Made by a program: the position numbers and the translations under genes. A stretch of 64,000 nucleotides of DNA. Source: Haliclona indistincta (Eukaryota; Porifera; Demospongiae; Haplosclerida; Chalinidae). The first letter of the stretch is position 1. Each line of letters begins with the position of its first letter. The notes under the pieces were generated by a model, which saw only the letters and a program-made list of their open reading frames with translations, did no database searches and was not told the DNA's origin. The stretch is taken from positions 16,597,152-16,661,151 of the forward strand of contig OZ024784.1 in the NCBI GenBank assembly GCA_964017065.1, given 5' to 3'. This document shows positions 1-13,290 of this stretch, piece by piece.

Positions 1-1089
1 CAATTATCAAATTTACTTATCCATTATATTGTGTTGGAGATCTCACACCCCACCCATGTACATACACTAACTGTTTGCTCTAGTTTTAGACCAGCTAATT
101 TGGTGGTTTGGCAGAGGTGTTGCTGAGTTGAAAACATAACTTTTAATTGCTACAAACAGTGGAGTAAATAGCCTCAGAGGTGTACTCCCTTTGCTGTAAT
201 TACCCAATAGTGGATAACTATGACCCTGAACAGCCAAGAATTAGTGCAATGTGAACACGAAATGCTGTGATGGCGCACACACCAAAGCAACGCTGATTGA
301 AAACTACATGTACTAGTAAGTACATTGTTGAAAAAAACCGAGAACCAACTTCCAAATCTAACAAAATTATGAAAATATTGAGTGCTTATTCGTGTACTTA
401 TAAAGAGCCGCCAACTGCAAGTAAATGGACTGAAAACAGGATTTCTACCAAATATACAAATGTATGTTAATATTGTGTACACTTGTGTACTTATAAAGTG
501 CCAATAACATCGCCAAACGCTAGCTGTATGCTTTGTTGTGGGCAAAGGAAACTACCAAAGTCTGATTTCGGTTGAAATTATGATAATCTTGCACTCCCAT
601 GCACTTTTAGGGTGCAGCGGTTAAACAAACGAAAAAATGAAAGAGGCAATTTCAGCTAGATAGAGTGAGAGATGGAGTAGTAGAGAGAAAAACAGCTTTC
701 ATAGATAAGTTCAGTCGAAGAAAATGAAAGAAATGTGATAGAGTAGTAAGATAGAGTAAACTTGGTCAGGAGAAAAACATGTTGGGTGGAATAAAATTCC
801 CCTTGTATACCATACTTGAGTATATTAGTGATTGTACAGCTCAGCAAAGGGTATCTTTAGGAGACATAGCGTACGGCCCTGTCTGTACCCGAGATTCGAT
901 AAACAAACGAAACAACTTAAAATTTATACTCAGCTTGGGCAACCATCGAAATTGGGCACAAACAAAATAATAGACACTTGGGAGTGATACTTTTTGTGAC
1001 TGATTATAATAGAAGTAATACATTAGCAGTGCTGTATGAAAATTTATCTTAGCAAGTTATCACTAATTTTCAGTAAACAATAATTTTAC
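1..1089. other. AT-rich non-coding stretch
   Basis: I see no convincing exon here. Open frames are short, low in complexity and without matching splice sites. A short sequence ending in acttataaag occurs at about 397-407 and again at about 489-499, which is a small local duplication. Confidence 0.5.
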
Positions 1090-1552
1090 CTTGTATTTTT
1101 GAGGAAGATGTGTAAAGTGCATGATTGGTTTCAGGTGGCTGCGGCCGTGGAGGAGACAAATGGGTATGAGAAGGATGAGTGAGTGGAGGAGGCACCTCTC
1201 TAAGTCTGCTGATAGGGACACGCACGCGAGTGAGCTGTCCTAGTGCTGACTGGCTCGAGAATAAAGTAGAGCAGACGTCATCATTGTTAGCAAGTTTAGT
1301 GAATGAGGAGCTGCCTGGTCTGTGGTCATTAGCACTGATGGTGAGAGGAGAAGGAGTTGGTATGAGAGAGGAGGAATGTTCAGCATCTGCCGTGGCTCCT
1401 TTAGAGGCTTGGAGTGACAGAGTGAGAGAGACAGGAGGAGTAGAGACAATATCAGCTCTCAGAGGCGATATCACACTCAATCCTGTTCCAGGCTCTTTAC
1501 TGGCCGGTGGTGACATGGTGGCTAGGTCAAGGAAGATATTAGTTAGTGAAAC
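1090..1552 (-). CDS. possible internal exon of an unidentified Ser/Pro-rich protein
   Basis: The minus strand is open for about 154 codons in an island richer in G+C than the AT-rich flanks. It is bordered by a plausible acceptor (gtcaag, then GTTTCAC) and a donor (AAAATACAAG, then gtaaaa). The translation is rich in Ser, Thr and Pro (for example PPPLTHPSHTHLSPPRPQPP) and looks like a disordered linker. No domain is recognised and no partner exon was found nearby. The plus strand is also open over 1179-1565, which weakens the strand call. Only the composition and splice signals support this entry. Confidence 0.28.
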
Positions 1553-4500
1553 CTTGACACCATGATGTGGACAGGAAAAAACATGATCAATATCAACAAA
1601 ATTGATCATGCTCATGGCTACTAGCTGGAAAAGCAGTGTTATATCACTTATAGGCAAGTTAGAAAATCCTTAAAACAGGCTGTGTATAAAGTTTGACACA
1701 TTGAGCTATATCCTCAGTTTTCTAACACTTCCTGTGGCACCACTAAAGTGAGAGCATTACTTTGCACTCTCACGCTAAAATCAGTCAATTACACTACAAA
1801 TCGGTAAACAAAATTAATTCTGCAATAGCAATGGCACTCAAGCTACACAGTACCATGAAAATTCTACAAATGTGGTAACTCATAATAGCTTATAGCTAGC
1901 TCAGGATAATAGTCCATAGTGTACACACAGTACCTTTGGCTTCTTTGTGCCCTCGAGAGGGTGGTGAGACAGTAGCTAGCATCTTCAGACACTACAGTGA
2001 TATAGTGCAGTGAGCAAGTGACACACACAAACAAAACAGGTGTGAGCAAAACCAGATACTGGCACATTTTAGATGTTCATCATCTGTTAAGTGCATAATT
2101 TATTGTGCTTCAACTCTCTATAATATATATTTGCATTGGTCTTTAGTCTTTATTAGACACATCTTATAATAACATGCCTGTACGGCAATGACAAGAAGAA
2201 ACGAAAATAAGATATAAGCAGAGATGGAGTATTGCACAGCCAATGTTTGCACTTCATAACGCAATGACGTAGGCCAGTTTGCATAATGACATTAACGTGT
2301 TTATTGTAGAGGATCTTTTCGCTCATTATCTATCGAAGAATAAACTAAACCATTGATATTAGATTACCAACGCATTCCTTGGCACTGTGACCTCATTATG
2401 ATAGAAACACATGTCGTTCAACTGGTAACAGACACACCATCAATATTGACACCAGGACAGGGACCAGCTGTATAAACACTCAAAATGCCTCGTGCAAAAC
2501 ATTTTACGACATCATTCACAGACAGACTAGCAGCGAAAATAAGATTTACACGAGCCATAATTCCTGGTGCAAATAACATTATCTGTTTGGCGTCTCTACG
2601 TCTGTCAGTGATTCCCACGGCTTGGTCAGTTAGACCATAATTAAACAGTTTACATGTGTTTGGTAAGCAGAAGTCAGTTTACCTACAGCATGCAATGCAG
2701 TTGCTGATCAATAATTGGTGTCTATATCCATAATACAGCTGCATATATTTGTTGAAAACTTAATAGAAAATCTTGTGCATAGTGTTTTTTGTTGTTTTTT
2801 TACCCCCAAAAAAATTAAAAGGTGAGTTTATACACACTTAGGCTTATTGACTTCCCAAGTACACGTCATTGAGTAGGCTTGAATGAAAGTAGTGATCGTA
2901 AATATACAACTACGACATCCTTTTGTCGTTAAAATATGTACTGGACATGTATTGTGCTGGAAGAAGCTTCTCCAGTGCCTAATCACATATTGTTACTTGT
3001 CATAGCCTGGGCTATTCCAAGAATGCTGTATTTTGCCAAAAACAATTAGCCATAATTCGATTACCCGACAATATTTATAACAGTGTTGACTAAGGTACTA
3101 GGACAAACTTAACACGTCTTGTTTTTCATCAGAGTAATAAATTTCAAACAGACCACTATTGCGTAACAATCGTACCATGTTAAATTAGTTAATTTGATTA
3201 TTTTGTTATGGTTGAACCCTTGCAAGACAGACTCTACCATGATTGAGATTCTTTGCCCCCCAAGAAGCCAGAGGTGAAAGTCCATTAGGAACAGCAAGAT
3301 AATTCCCATAGAAGGTAAAGAAATCTAAACTGAATGCTGATATAGCTGTTGAGATGAGACTGATGGATACCAGGTATCTGAGCTAAGCCGTTTCATGAGT
3401 AAACAGTGACCGTGTTTTAGGTTTACTGGGTGGACCCACAGGTGTATGTTGATACAAAACAAGTTTGTTTTATTGGTCCTCAAGGAAAGACACAGAGTCT
3501 GAACCCATCAAGGGGGTCAATATTATTATTTTATATCAAACCACAAATAAATTATTATTCTGAGCATACAAAACTTCGTACTGGATTCGCAGAAAACTTA
3601 ACAACTAGTGTATACAGGTAATTAAGAGTACAAAAATAATCACAAAAAAAAACAAGTCGCCACAAAACCAGAATTGAAATCTTCACATTGGAGATGGTGT
3701 GGAGATGTCATAAATATAGAAAATTGTGCACAAAAGTTTTCATGAGTGTGTGGTCTAATTTTTGGCTTATTTGCACTAAAAATATTCAGTAGAGCAACAA
3801 TTTCTGTGATAGTAAAGACCACAAGAAAAGAGAGAATGCTGTAAACAAACATGCATAAGAAGAATCCAAGTAGAACAACAATTTGTCATTTGAATAAATG
3901 ATGCAATTTCTTGACAAAGGAAGTGAAGCATAATAACAAGACATGCTATCATATAAACAAGACCAAATTGAGGAGAAAATGCTTGTGCAGCTGTTCAGAA
4001 ACTAAACAAACATGCTCACAGTGCAAACAACGACTGAGATCATTCAGAAGTGAGGCACATGTGAACATTTAACATCCTATTGTAGTCAAAAAAAGGAATT
4101 CTAGTGAGTTGATTCAATCAAGAACAAGAACATGAAAAGGTTAGAGGAAAATTAGTTCTCAGAAGAAACATGGATAATAAATTATTGTGGCTTGGATTAT
4201 TGCTCAAGGCACATGTATCTCTAGGCAACCACTAGTATTAGTGAGTACATTGGTCTGGTTACCATAGCATTAATTTTGATAAGCTTCATTATTAGACTTG
4301 ACACAAAGTTGCCTAACACAACTGAAAATCATTATGAGCAGGATTCTTATGAATTACACATTAAAATTCAATTCTAACAATGCTATTGTGACTAAAAATA
4401 AAATATTTTCAATACAAGATTTCTATATGTAAGAAGCAACATTGAACAAAGACATCGCTGGATCAGCAGAGCTATACACACAAAAAGAGTTTAGCCACAG

Positions 4501-6640
4501 CCATTCCCTTCATCTCTCTCACTTAGCCTGTTCTGGCGTGTATCTACAGCACTAAACTTTAGACGGTGAAATAAATACCACAGAAAGATACATGCGCTAG
4601 AATAAAAGTTAGGCAATCAAAAATCATAAATTACTCCAACCTGTATCCTTCAATGTACTGTACCTATATATAATTGTAGTAATTGCATAGTTGTATGTTC
4701 TTCAATTCTGTATGCTTGCATGTTGTATGCATGCCTAAGTTTGCAAGTCAAAGTCATGATTTCAACAAACTCTTATTACATAAATCCAAACAATGCCTAA
4801 TCAAGTAAACCCAAACACTAAACCCGCAAACAAAACAAATCACATATCTACATCCAATGGACAGTCCCACCTCGATACCAGGACCTAGCCAATGATGGAT
4901 ACTACTGCACATCAAAGGTACCGCTTGAGACCACACACACCACCAACGCACCATGAGTGAGTAATCCTATTAACCCCCATGATGGTTAGACCTGTAGGGA
5001 GGCTGCTTCTAATCACTACACTCTTGGATTGTGGTTTGATGTATTCTCTCACAGTAATTAGATACCTTACAACATCAAAAGGCACCAATATCACCTAGTG
5101 TTCTAGAACTAATAGAGACATGGATTAATGCCAGTGATATAATATTGTGTGAACAGTCATTGCAAATAGCACAGAATACTCTTAATATTTTTCACCATGT
5201 AATTAATTATCTCTCGACAACCGTCAAAAAATTCAGAAATAAAATAAAACTATTTCCATTGTTCGTTCTAGAGATGAAGTCAAAAGTGTGAATCATTTAT
5301 TTGCAAGTTGATAAAATAAAACTTCTCAATTGGTATATAACATGTTATCAATGATTATTACTGTCTATGGAATACACACAATTTTCACAGAAGTTGCAAA
5401 AATCATTGTTGATTTTAGAAACCAAATTTCAATAGTACAGGGAAAAATATTGGACACATATCAATATTACTATTATTTAAATAAATAAAAAAAATTAAAA
5501 AGGGAAACTAAAGACCTATGTTAAAATTAAATTAAAGCATACAAATATTCATAGCCAAGAGTAAAATTCCTTTTTAGAAAATCATTTTAGTAATAAGAAT
5601 AATATCCCTTTCAAGCTCTTCTATACTAGAGTAAAATGAAATAAAAATTACATTCCGATCACAAGTACAACTCTTAGAGTAAACTGTACAAGAGTTGTGA
5701 TTGGTCAGGGACAATTGAACATGATCCGAAACACTGTAGTACAGTATGCTTGCTAGAGTGTTGTACCGCTAGAGTACCAGGTAATGTATCATTGAATGTG
5801 TATATGTAAACAGTAGCCAGTTCCTTCCACAATTTTAGCGTTTTTGTGCAGTCAAGCGTGCAGTCAGTTTTTAAATGTACGATCTACAGCATTGTTGCAT
5901 GAGGGCTACAGGAGACAGGGCTGTTGAGATGGAAATGAGCGGCTACACCTGGCTGTACATAGTAGGATTCTTGACGGCACGTTTGTAGGCAAACCAATGT
6001 GGATTGAATCATTGAACCACATTATGAATCAGCAAAAAATACAGTTTTGCTCGCCAAAGGCGTTGTTTCTCTCAGCTCAAAATTTTTACCTAAACTAATG
6101 TAGTAAACCACTGCATTGCCTCCCAAATCTCACAGTTTGACCATGTGTCACACAGTTTTGGAGCCTCTCAATGTCCGTATACTTCGCATATTAACTGTAT
6201 TATCTTTTTCCCGTAAACTGCTCTACCAGAGGTTGAGAGGTGTGTTTGTGTGTGTGTGTGTGTATGTGAGGTAAAGGTGTTTGACAAAAAGAGAACTGGT
6301 CAGGACTTGAGAGACACGTGCATATTCTACAAACACCAGTCTAACACAAAATATATAATCATTTGGGAAACCCTCCTAAGCACTGACCACAAATGACATA
6401 ATAAAGACAGTGATAATATTGCCTACATTATTCTGAAGTGGAAGTAAAATCGAGTCTACAGCTAGACTACACGTACATAGGATGATCTACACGTACTAAG
6501 ACAATTGTTTATGTGTACACCACACACAATAAGGGATGGGTTACCTGAAAGAAAGGAAGCCAGGACACGACTGCCACTCGACCACCTCGGACCGCCTCTC
6601 GTACCGCCTTTGCATCTGCTAAGAAAGGGTTAAACTTCAA
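1553..6640. other. long AT-rich intergenic region
   Basis: Nothing here can be supported as a gene. Open frames are short and lie at random on both strands. There are homopolymer runs (for example 2787-2820) and a short TG-rich run near 6243-6265. A minus-strand open stretch at 2418-2640 is discussed among the rejected items. Distal exons of a gene starting or ending outside the window could be hidden here. Confidence 0.45.
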
Positions 6641-6684
6641 CTTCAAGAAAGGCGTGGTCGGGCGCTTGACCACGTGGAGTAGAA

Positions 6685-9600
6685 ATGGCGTTTACAAGCA
6701 ATCTGGTTGCTGGAGAGAGCATTGTGGATCACAAGGCGCTTTTCTCTAATGATGGAAAGTATGTACATTCTGTTTTACGCTCGTAATTCTCATATTAACG
6801 CGATATAGGTTGCTGCTTGTTCCCAGTGGCAGCAGTGTGGTTGGGTTCAGCACTGAGACGGGAGAACGCATTGTGGAAATGCACCACCACACAGATACCG
6901 TCACTGGAATTGCACTTGGTGGTAAAAACAAGCTTCAGGTAAGGTGCCTCGTTTATGGGAGAGTTATCATTATTGGTAATATTTTAATTTTTGGCAGTTG
7001 TTGTCGAGTTCGCTGGATGGTAGAGTGGTTGTTTCTGACTATACTGATGGTGGAATGCTGAGGGTTTGTGGTCTGCTTCAACCTATGTGTGGTTCTTCAC
7101 TATTCGTTATCCGCAGGCTATTGATTTTGAAGTGCCCATTCTACAATTTGGCATACGTCCTAGTGACCAAGAGCCCAGTGTGTTTGTAGCTGTGAGAAGA
7201 GGTACGATTAAATAAATATGGTGTCTCTTGTCAATGTGTTTTTTTTCGCATAGAAAAAGAAGATAAATCGTTATTGAAATCATCTGGTGAGTCAAAGTCA
7301 TTTTTGTCTAAAATTACATGTATGTATGCGTTCATAAGATGGTGTCCATTAATTTTTGTCACACTTTATTTCAGAGTTTGTGATAGTAGCTCTCCCTGGC
7401 TCTGTCCTGCGTGATCGTCATTCCTCACCATCTCCCAGTTCTATCATAGCTGATGCTTCTGCTCTACTGTCAGTAAACCAAGAACCAAATGAGTTCGTCT
7501 TCAGTTCAAATGTGAGAATAGTAATTATTCCATCATCATACAGAAATTCGTTGTGTTTCATAGGGCGAGTATTTGGCTACTTATAGCGCTAAGAAGCTGT
7601 TGGTATACGCCATCGAGAGTGAGGAGACTTTTAAGTGAGCACCACAATAGTTTCATTGGATTTTATTTCATGCTGGTTTTGGTTTTTTTTTCAGGTATTC
7701 CTGTGCCTTTTCGATCACCACCATAGCCTTCCATCCTACTAAACAGTGCATTGCAGCCGGAGATACTGCAGGACACATCCGTCTATGGTGAGGAATTTAA
7801 AATTTGTGTCAGCCAAGTACAAAAATAATTGTTAGCATGCAATGACTGTGTTGTTATTGCTGTATTTAGGTATGACTTTGCTCAGTCAAACAGTCCTGTT
7901 GTCAACAAGAAGCTCCATTGGCATGCTCATGCTGTGGGTGATCTCTGCTTCACATCTGATGGTATGAAGTGATTTTCTTCTGCTTTTTTATAATGGTTTT
8001 TCTTATAATTGCTTGTTGCAGGAACATACCTACTATCAGGTGGAGAGGAGGCTGTACTGGTACTCTGGCAACTTGACAAAGACATTAAGAGTTACCTGCC
8101 GCGTCTTGGGTCACCAATAGTGAAGGTTGCCTGCAGTCCCGGCGACACTCGGTTTAGTATCGGCTTACAGAATAATGGTTAGTGTGAACTCTGCAAGAAC
8201 AGGTGTATGTGAGATCGTATTCTCTTCAGTGATCCGTCTCATCTCTGGGCTCAATAGCAGTATAGAGCGTACACTTGGTTTACTCAGGAAGACTCTTCCT
8301 CAGCAACATGAGAAGAATGGTGTCCCTGTTAGAACTGGATTAGTCTCTACTCCCTCCTCTGCTTCAGTCATTGCATTGAATGGATCGCCTGGTTACCTCC
8401 AGTTCTTTAATGTTGACAAGATGTGTTTATCTCAAGAGGTAAAAAAATGTTTTAGTTCCTTGAGTAATTGCTCTGTTACAGCTGGAGGTTGTGGGGTTAA
8501 ATGTTGTTTCCCGCTCTGACGAAGAGCCTCTCACGCTGACCACTATAGAACATGCGGCCTTCTCTCCACAAGGAGTCTGGCTTGCCACCGTAAGATTTTA
8601 TTATTCTTGTGCTTTACTGTGTTTGCTACTTGCAGATTGAGAGCTGGGATAATGGAGAATTGTTAGCAGAAAGAAAGCTCAAGTTATGGTGGTTCAACTC
8701 TGCCAGACAACGGTAGCTTGCATATGTTTAACATGATATTATTTTACTTTGTCTCCTTAGTTACACACTCAGCACTTCAGTGGACACTCCTCACAAAGAC
8801 AAGATTACCAGTCTGACCTTCAGCCCAGTACTTGAGCCTCTTTCATCACAGAGCAACATCCCATCTGCTGTTGCTGTTACTACTAGTTTAGACACTTCCT
8901 TCAAAGTGTGGGTCAGCATCACTGCAGAGAGGGAGGAAGAGGAGGACGCATGTGGGTCGGCAACATCATGGGCTTGTCGATCAGTAGGTTACTATCACAA
9001 TCTGCCTTGCTATGAGTCAGCTTTCAGCGAGGATGGATCATTGGTAGTAATCAACTTTAGCAAGGTAGCGCCATTCTTGGTAGTCACAGCTACAAGGTCT
9101 TGTTCTGTATAGTACCTCACAGTGTGGGATCCATTCACTTGTGAGTTGAGAGAAGTGTTCAATACTCCAGGGCAGAGTGATCGATTCACGTATGTCACAT
9201 GATAGTATCTTGGTCGATTTGTCTTGTCTCTTTAGGTCAGTTGCATTTGGGCATCATCGTTCCTCTCACTACCTCATGGCTGGCTCTCATCATCACCTGC
9301 ATGTGTGGGATCTGTTGTCATGTTCAGGTCTTTAGCTTAACACATGATCATGTGACAGTCACATGCACACATGACCTTCATTCTGTAGTGGCGTGGAGTG
9401 TTCCAGTGTCACCTAATGTGTTAGTGTCTGACCCATACTCAAGTGCAGCTGTTGTCTTTGTTCCGAGTTCTGCTCGTCTTGGTTCATCAGACTGTGAGCC
9501 TATTCATTCGATTGTGCTCTCATTTTTACCTCGTCAACTGTAGTGTATCTGTTTGATCCTTCCTCCTCCGCTCCCATGGCGATGGTGAAGGACGCCTGTT

Positions 9601-10561
9601 CATCTCCTGTCGTTGGAGCTGTGTTCATGCCCACTCTTAGCTCTGAGGGCTCCGCCGTGACCAGTACCACCATCCTCTCACGTTTGTACTTCATGAACAG
9701 AGACCAGGTATTATCAACGGGCATGCTGTTTAAATTCTAGCGATGTACGAAATTTGATTTTTGTTTTGCTATAATTTGTGCAGTTGTTGTATACAGTATC
9801 AGACGAAGCAGAGACTGAAAAGAAATCTGCTATTGTCAAGGTTTGGTCATCAAGACCACTTATTTTATCAGCATTATTCACTGCATTAGGACAACTCAAC
9901 AGTATCGGAACAGCAGCATTCACTGTTCCACGAAATTTTTACCAGAAGAATTGGTACATAATTTGCACACCACAATAGCGCTCTGATCATGTGATTCTTA
10001 TCTCAGCTAAAGAACAGGCTACTCGCAAGACAAGTTCACAATCTTCTGTTCGTCAAGTTTGGAAAGTCAGGGATTTTCTTCTGTCTGTCTGCATGATTAT
10101 CATTTTTATTGTAAAGGGGTTTAATGCTGCTCCTCATGTCCTGCCTCCAATGAGTCTCTACTGTCAAAAAATATTAACATCGTTTCTTCCGACAAGTGAA
10201 AATAAAAGGTATTTAAAGAGCAGGTATTTGAACTAAAACTTACTATTAAGATCAAGTATCAGAGAAGATGATGAGATTGACAGTGATGACCAGGATAGTG
10301 ATACAGAAGGTAAAGTTTGATGGTTATAGTAATCATTAACTATTTTGCTGTCTTGCAGGCATGAGTGTTCAAGCTGAGGATAATTCTGATAGTGAGTTAG
10401 TGGATTGTGAAGAGGACAGTCCTTCTGGTAATGCAGTAGAGGAGGCAGAAGATGCAATGGAGGTCGTTGACAAGGAGACCAGTAAAAGACTGAGAGAGAA
10501 AGTGGGAAAGTTTGACTGGCTTGTTGGATTCTTCAGGACAGAATTGCTCAATGAATCATAA
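6685..10561 (+). CDS. WDR75: WD repeat-containing protein 75 (U3 snoRNP / t-UTP component)
   Basis: This is the orthologue of WDR75 (yeast Utp17/Nan1), a nucleolar WD40 protein of the small-subunit processome needed for pre-rRNA transcription and 18S maturation. The gene has many short introns. Exon 1 (6685-6758) starts MAFTSNLVAG and joins in phase to LLLVPSGSSVVGFS at 6809. Later exons give AAGDTAGHIRLW, the region around SGGEEAVLVLWQLDKD (8036-8084), and SVGYYHNLPCYESAFSEDGS (about 8980-9047), which matches the human protein closely. The C-terminal part has NAAPHVLPPMSLYC (about 10123-10164), an acidic stretch, and a last exon ending with KVGKFDWLVGFF, as in the family. The start is the first ATG, in a good context, at the head of the first WD repeat. 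The next gene begins about 110 bp past the stop. The family call is firm; some internal exon borders are not. Confidence 0.93.
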
Positions 10562-10670
10562 TTTAATTTTGGGTCAAAGTTCACAACCTGTGTAGGAAGC
10601 TTACTACACGTTGCAGTTTATAAGCGCGTTCTCGCTGTCTCACGCAATACCTCGCACTAGTCGCTGAGAA

Positions 10671-12104
10671 ATGAGGTTCTTGTGCGTCTACCTGTTCGTT
10701 ACGGCTGTCTTTTGCTGCTCCAGTGATGCACGAGACAGCTACGTTGCTGCCATCGTGGAATATTGGCCTCAAGCAGGTGCCAACGACAATCTGCGTGCAA
10801 TAGAACCGCTTGTCCAGCAAGCTGCTGGAGACGGAGCAGACGTGGTGGTTTTTCCAGAAGAGGGGATTATTGGTTCTGCTGTTGGTGGGCGCCCGGCTCT
10901 GATCAAACAGATGGAGACTATTCCACCAAACCCTTCTGTAAGTGGTGACCAAAGCCTGACTATTCCCTGCCAAAATGATGATTTCATTGACAGACCATAT
11001 TTCCGATCCTTGAGTTGTCTTGCTCGTCAGTATAAAGTCATTTTAATGGTTAACTATGGAGACAAGCAACCTTGCACTAACTCCACTGATAAAGATTGTC
11101 CTAGCGATGGATTCTTTCTTTACAATACAAATATTGTGTTTGATAAAGACGGCAGCTATCTAGCCAAGTACCATAAGCGTCATCTTTATGGAGGAGAAGT
11201 ATTAGAGTTTAATTTTCCACCAGCTGATCAGAAGCCAGTTTCGTTCAACACCAGTATCGGAGTGAAGTTTGGTACTTTCACATGTTTTGACATGTTGTTC
11301 AATTTTCCTGCCTTTGATCTCGTGCATGAGGGTGTTAAAAACTTCCTGTTCACTACATTTTGGGGCAGTGAGTTCCCTTCATTGATCTCAATTGCAGTGC
11401 AACAATCGTGGTCTAAAGTGTCAAAGACGAATCTAATCGCAGCCAACCTTCACTGTCAGGAAAGCTACTGTCTGAATGTGTTTCAAATGCCGGGAAGTGG
11501 CAGTGGAATCTATTCAGCTGGTGCCGTTCAGAATTCTTATGTTAGTGGTGAGATATTTAAACCAGGCAAGGGAGTAATTCGTACCGCTACTGTTCAAACA
11601 AATCCACTTGCTCGATCAGTGAAACATCACTATATTCCCAAGCAAGGTAGAAGTGATGTTTTACTCAAGTACCTTGCCGACGTCAAATATCAGCCGTTGC
11701 CGAAAAGTGACAGTGGAACAGCAGCAATCTCTATGCAGGATTTTAACTGCAGCCTGTCATATTCTTTCAAGCACAAGAACACTACTGAGCAGTATGCGCT
11801 TGGTGTGTTCTATGGGAAAAAAAGTTATGGTCTAGCAGGATTTTGTATCGTGTTAAAATGCAGTGAGCAAGGCTGTGGTAAACCACTCATGAAAGCATAC
11901 TCTGTTTTTGAAGAGATTAAGCTCACGGGAAGTTATGACAGTTCAATGCGAGTGTTCCCGTTAGTTGTGGGTAGTGATTTGACCCTCCTCGATCCACTGC
12001 AGTATACCATGATCACTCATCAAACACTTACTCTCAATGCTGGCTCATATCCAATACTCTCAGCTAGCTTATGGGCTCTTTTTAAACCAGGTGAAACTCA
12101 CTAG
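10671..12104 (+). CDS. vanin/biotinidase-like secreted amidohydrolase (nitrilase superfamily)
   Basis: A single uninterrupted 477-codon frame begins with a signal peptide (hydrophobic residues about 3-17, likely cleavage near residue 20). The nitrilase catalytic triad is present: Glu63 in VVFPEEGIIG, Lys169 in KYHKRHLYGGE and Cys205 in FGTFTCFDMLF. The C-terminal domain with paired cysteines (LKCSEQGCGKP, about residues 398-408) is typical of vanins and biotinidase, and the length fits (about 500 residues). These enzymes cleave pantetheine to pantothenate and cysteamine, or release biotin from biocytin, outside the cell or at its surface. The sequence does not decide between the two activities. 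The lack of introns is odd beside intron-dense neighbours and suggests retroposition or intron loss. No clear GPI-anchor tail was seen. Confidence 0.9.
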   Translation: MRFLCVYLFVTAVFCCSSDARDSYVAAIVEYWPQAGANDNLRAIEPLVQQAAGDGADVVVFPEEGIIGSAVGGRPALIKQMETIPPNPSVSGDQSLTIPCQNDDFIDRPYFRSLSCLARQYKVILMVNYGDKQPCTNSTDKDCPSDGFFLYNTNIVFDKDGSYLAKYHKRHLYGGEVLEFNFPPADQKPVSFNTSIGVKFGTFTCFDMLFNFPAFDLVHEGVKNFLFTTFWGSEFPSLISIAVQQSWSKVSKTNLIAANLHCQESYCLNVFQMPGSGSGIYSAGAVQNSYVSGEIFKPGKGVIRTATVQTNPLARSVKHHYIPKQGRSDVLLKYLADVKYQPLPKSDSGTAAISMQDFNCSLSYSFKHKNTTEQYALGVFYGKKSYGLAGFCIVLKCSEQGCGKPLMKAYSVFEEIKLTGSYDSSMRVFPLVVGSDLTLLDPLQYTMITHQTLTLNAGSYPILSASLWALFKPGETH

Positions 12105-13290
12105 GCTACATGCAGCTAGTTACATGTAACTTAAACTAAATACTTCATAACTCTTAACATTTAGCTATTAGTAATACTGCAATAATTATTAATGTCAGTT
12201 ATCATGACCAATGATTTAGGGAGGACTTCAGTTGTACACAATGGTACTGGTGAAAAATCAGTGATGATCCAATGATCAAAGCTAGCTAACCCAGTATAAG
12301 CAGCAATACAAGTAGAATCTATCTTGACCACAACTCCAACATCTTGTACCTACCAAACCACTCACAGGTCATGTCTTACCACCAGCTCACACTAGCATAC
12401 ACTAGTATGAAACAGCAAACGGCAACAATTGCATATAGCCCCACCCACTTACAGATGTCACTGCACTCTAACTATATCAGTATGTCTCCATTGCATATGA
12501 AAGTCTACATTGCAACCAACTTACTGGTTGACATAACGTAAACAGTGTGTCAATACCAAAATTAATACATTTACATTGTTTGTGAATGTGTCTGCAGTCA
12601 GTTTCAGCATACACTCAGTCTTTGATCATTGTGCTCGTTGCCTACATTTGTGTATAGGGAAAATGATTTATTGTACATCTTGGAACAAATGGTTTTGATC
12701 TGTCTGTCTAATCAGATAACTTGGTTGTTGTAGCACAGCATAGATTATCTAGACTAGTATAGATAATCTATGAGCACAGTGAGACAGTGAATGACGAAAA
12801 AATGCACCAAATATGAGTTGAGATGAGATGCACTGGTTACTCCTGACCAAGCATATCAAAATGCAGTAAGATATAACAGCATGATTACAACCACCTGTGT
12901 AAACATAGCAACAGTAGTTGTTTATTTATTAATATTCAACCTAAGCTTATCATTGTTTTATTTTAATTTATAAAAGATGGACGTACGTAGGGCAAGTGCC
13001 ATATGAAAACACAATGGTAGAGTTGTAATAGGTCAATAGTTGAAATCGTTTGATAGTAGCTTATCAACCCTAGGCATGGAATCTGCCTATTGCCTGTTTG
13101 CAAGAAAAACTAGTCCGTTTCAAATTTCGCGGGCCGTGATGCTCGCGCGCTTTTTGTATACGAGTATCTCTGATTTTGCTGAAGAAAGTATCGATCGCAA
13201 AGGAATGGACTGATAAAACCACAAGAAACGTTGGTGTTTAAATTCCTTTCATCGCTGCCTGATCGACCCTGACCGGGTGTCTCCCCCTAA
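12105..13290. other. intergenic region and Mediator gene promoter
   Basis: No gene is visible. A short inverted repeat lies at about 12742-12771 (tagattatct ... agataatcta). The last 200 bp, before the ATG at 13291, turns G+C-rich with CpG-containing words (about 13125-13150) and is the probable promoter of the Mediator-like gene. Confidence 0.45.

Noticed and set aside
2418..2640. Minus-strand open stretch containing MLFAPGIMARVNLIFAASLS
   Set aside because: It is protein-like in feel, but no family, start codon or matching exon could be found. It is too short to support.
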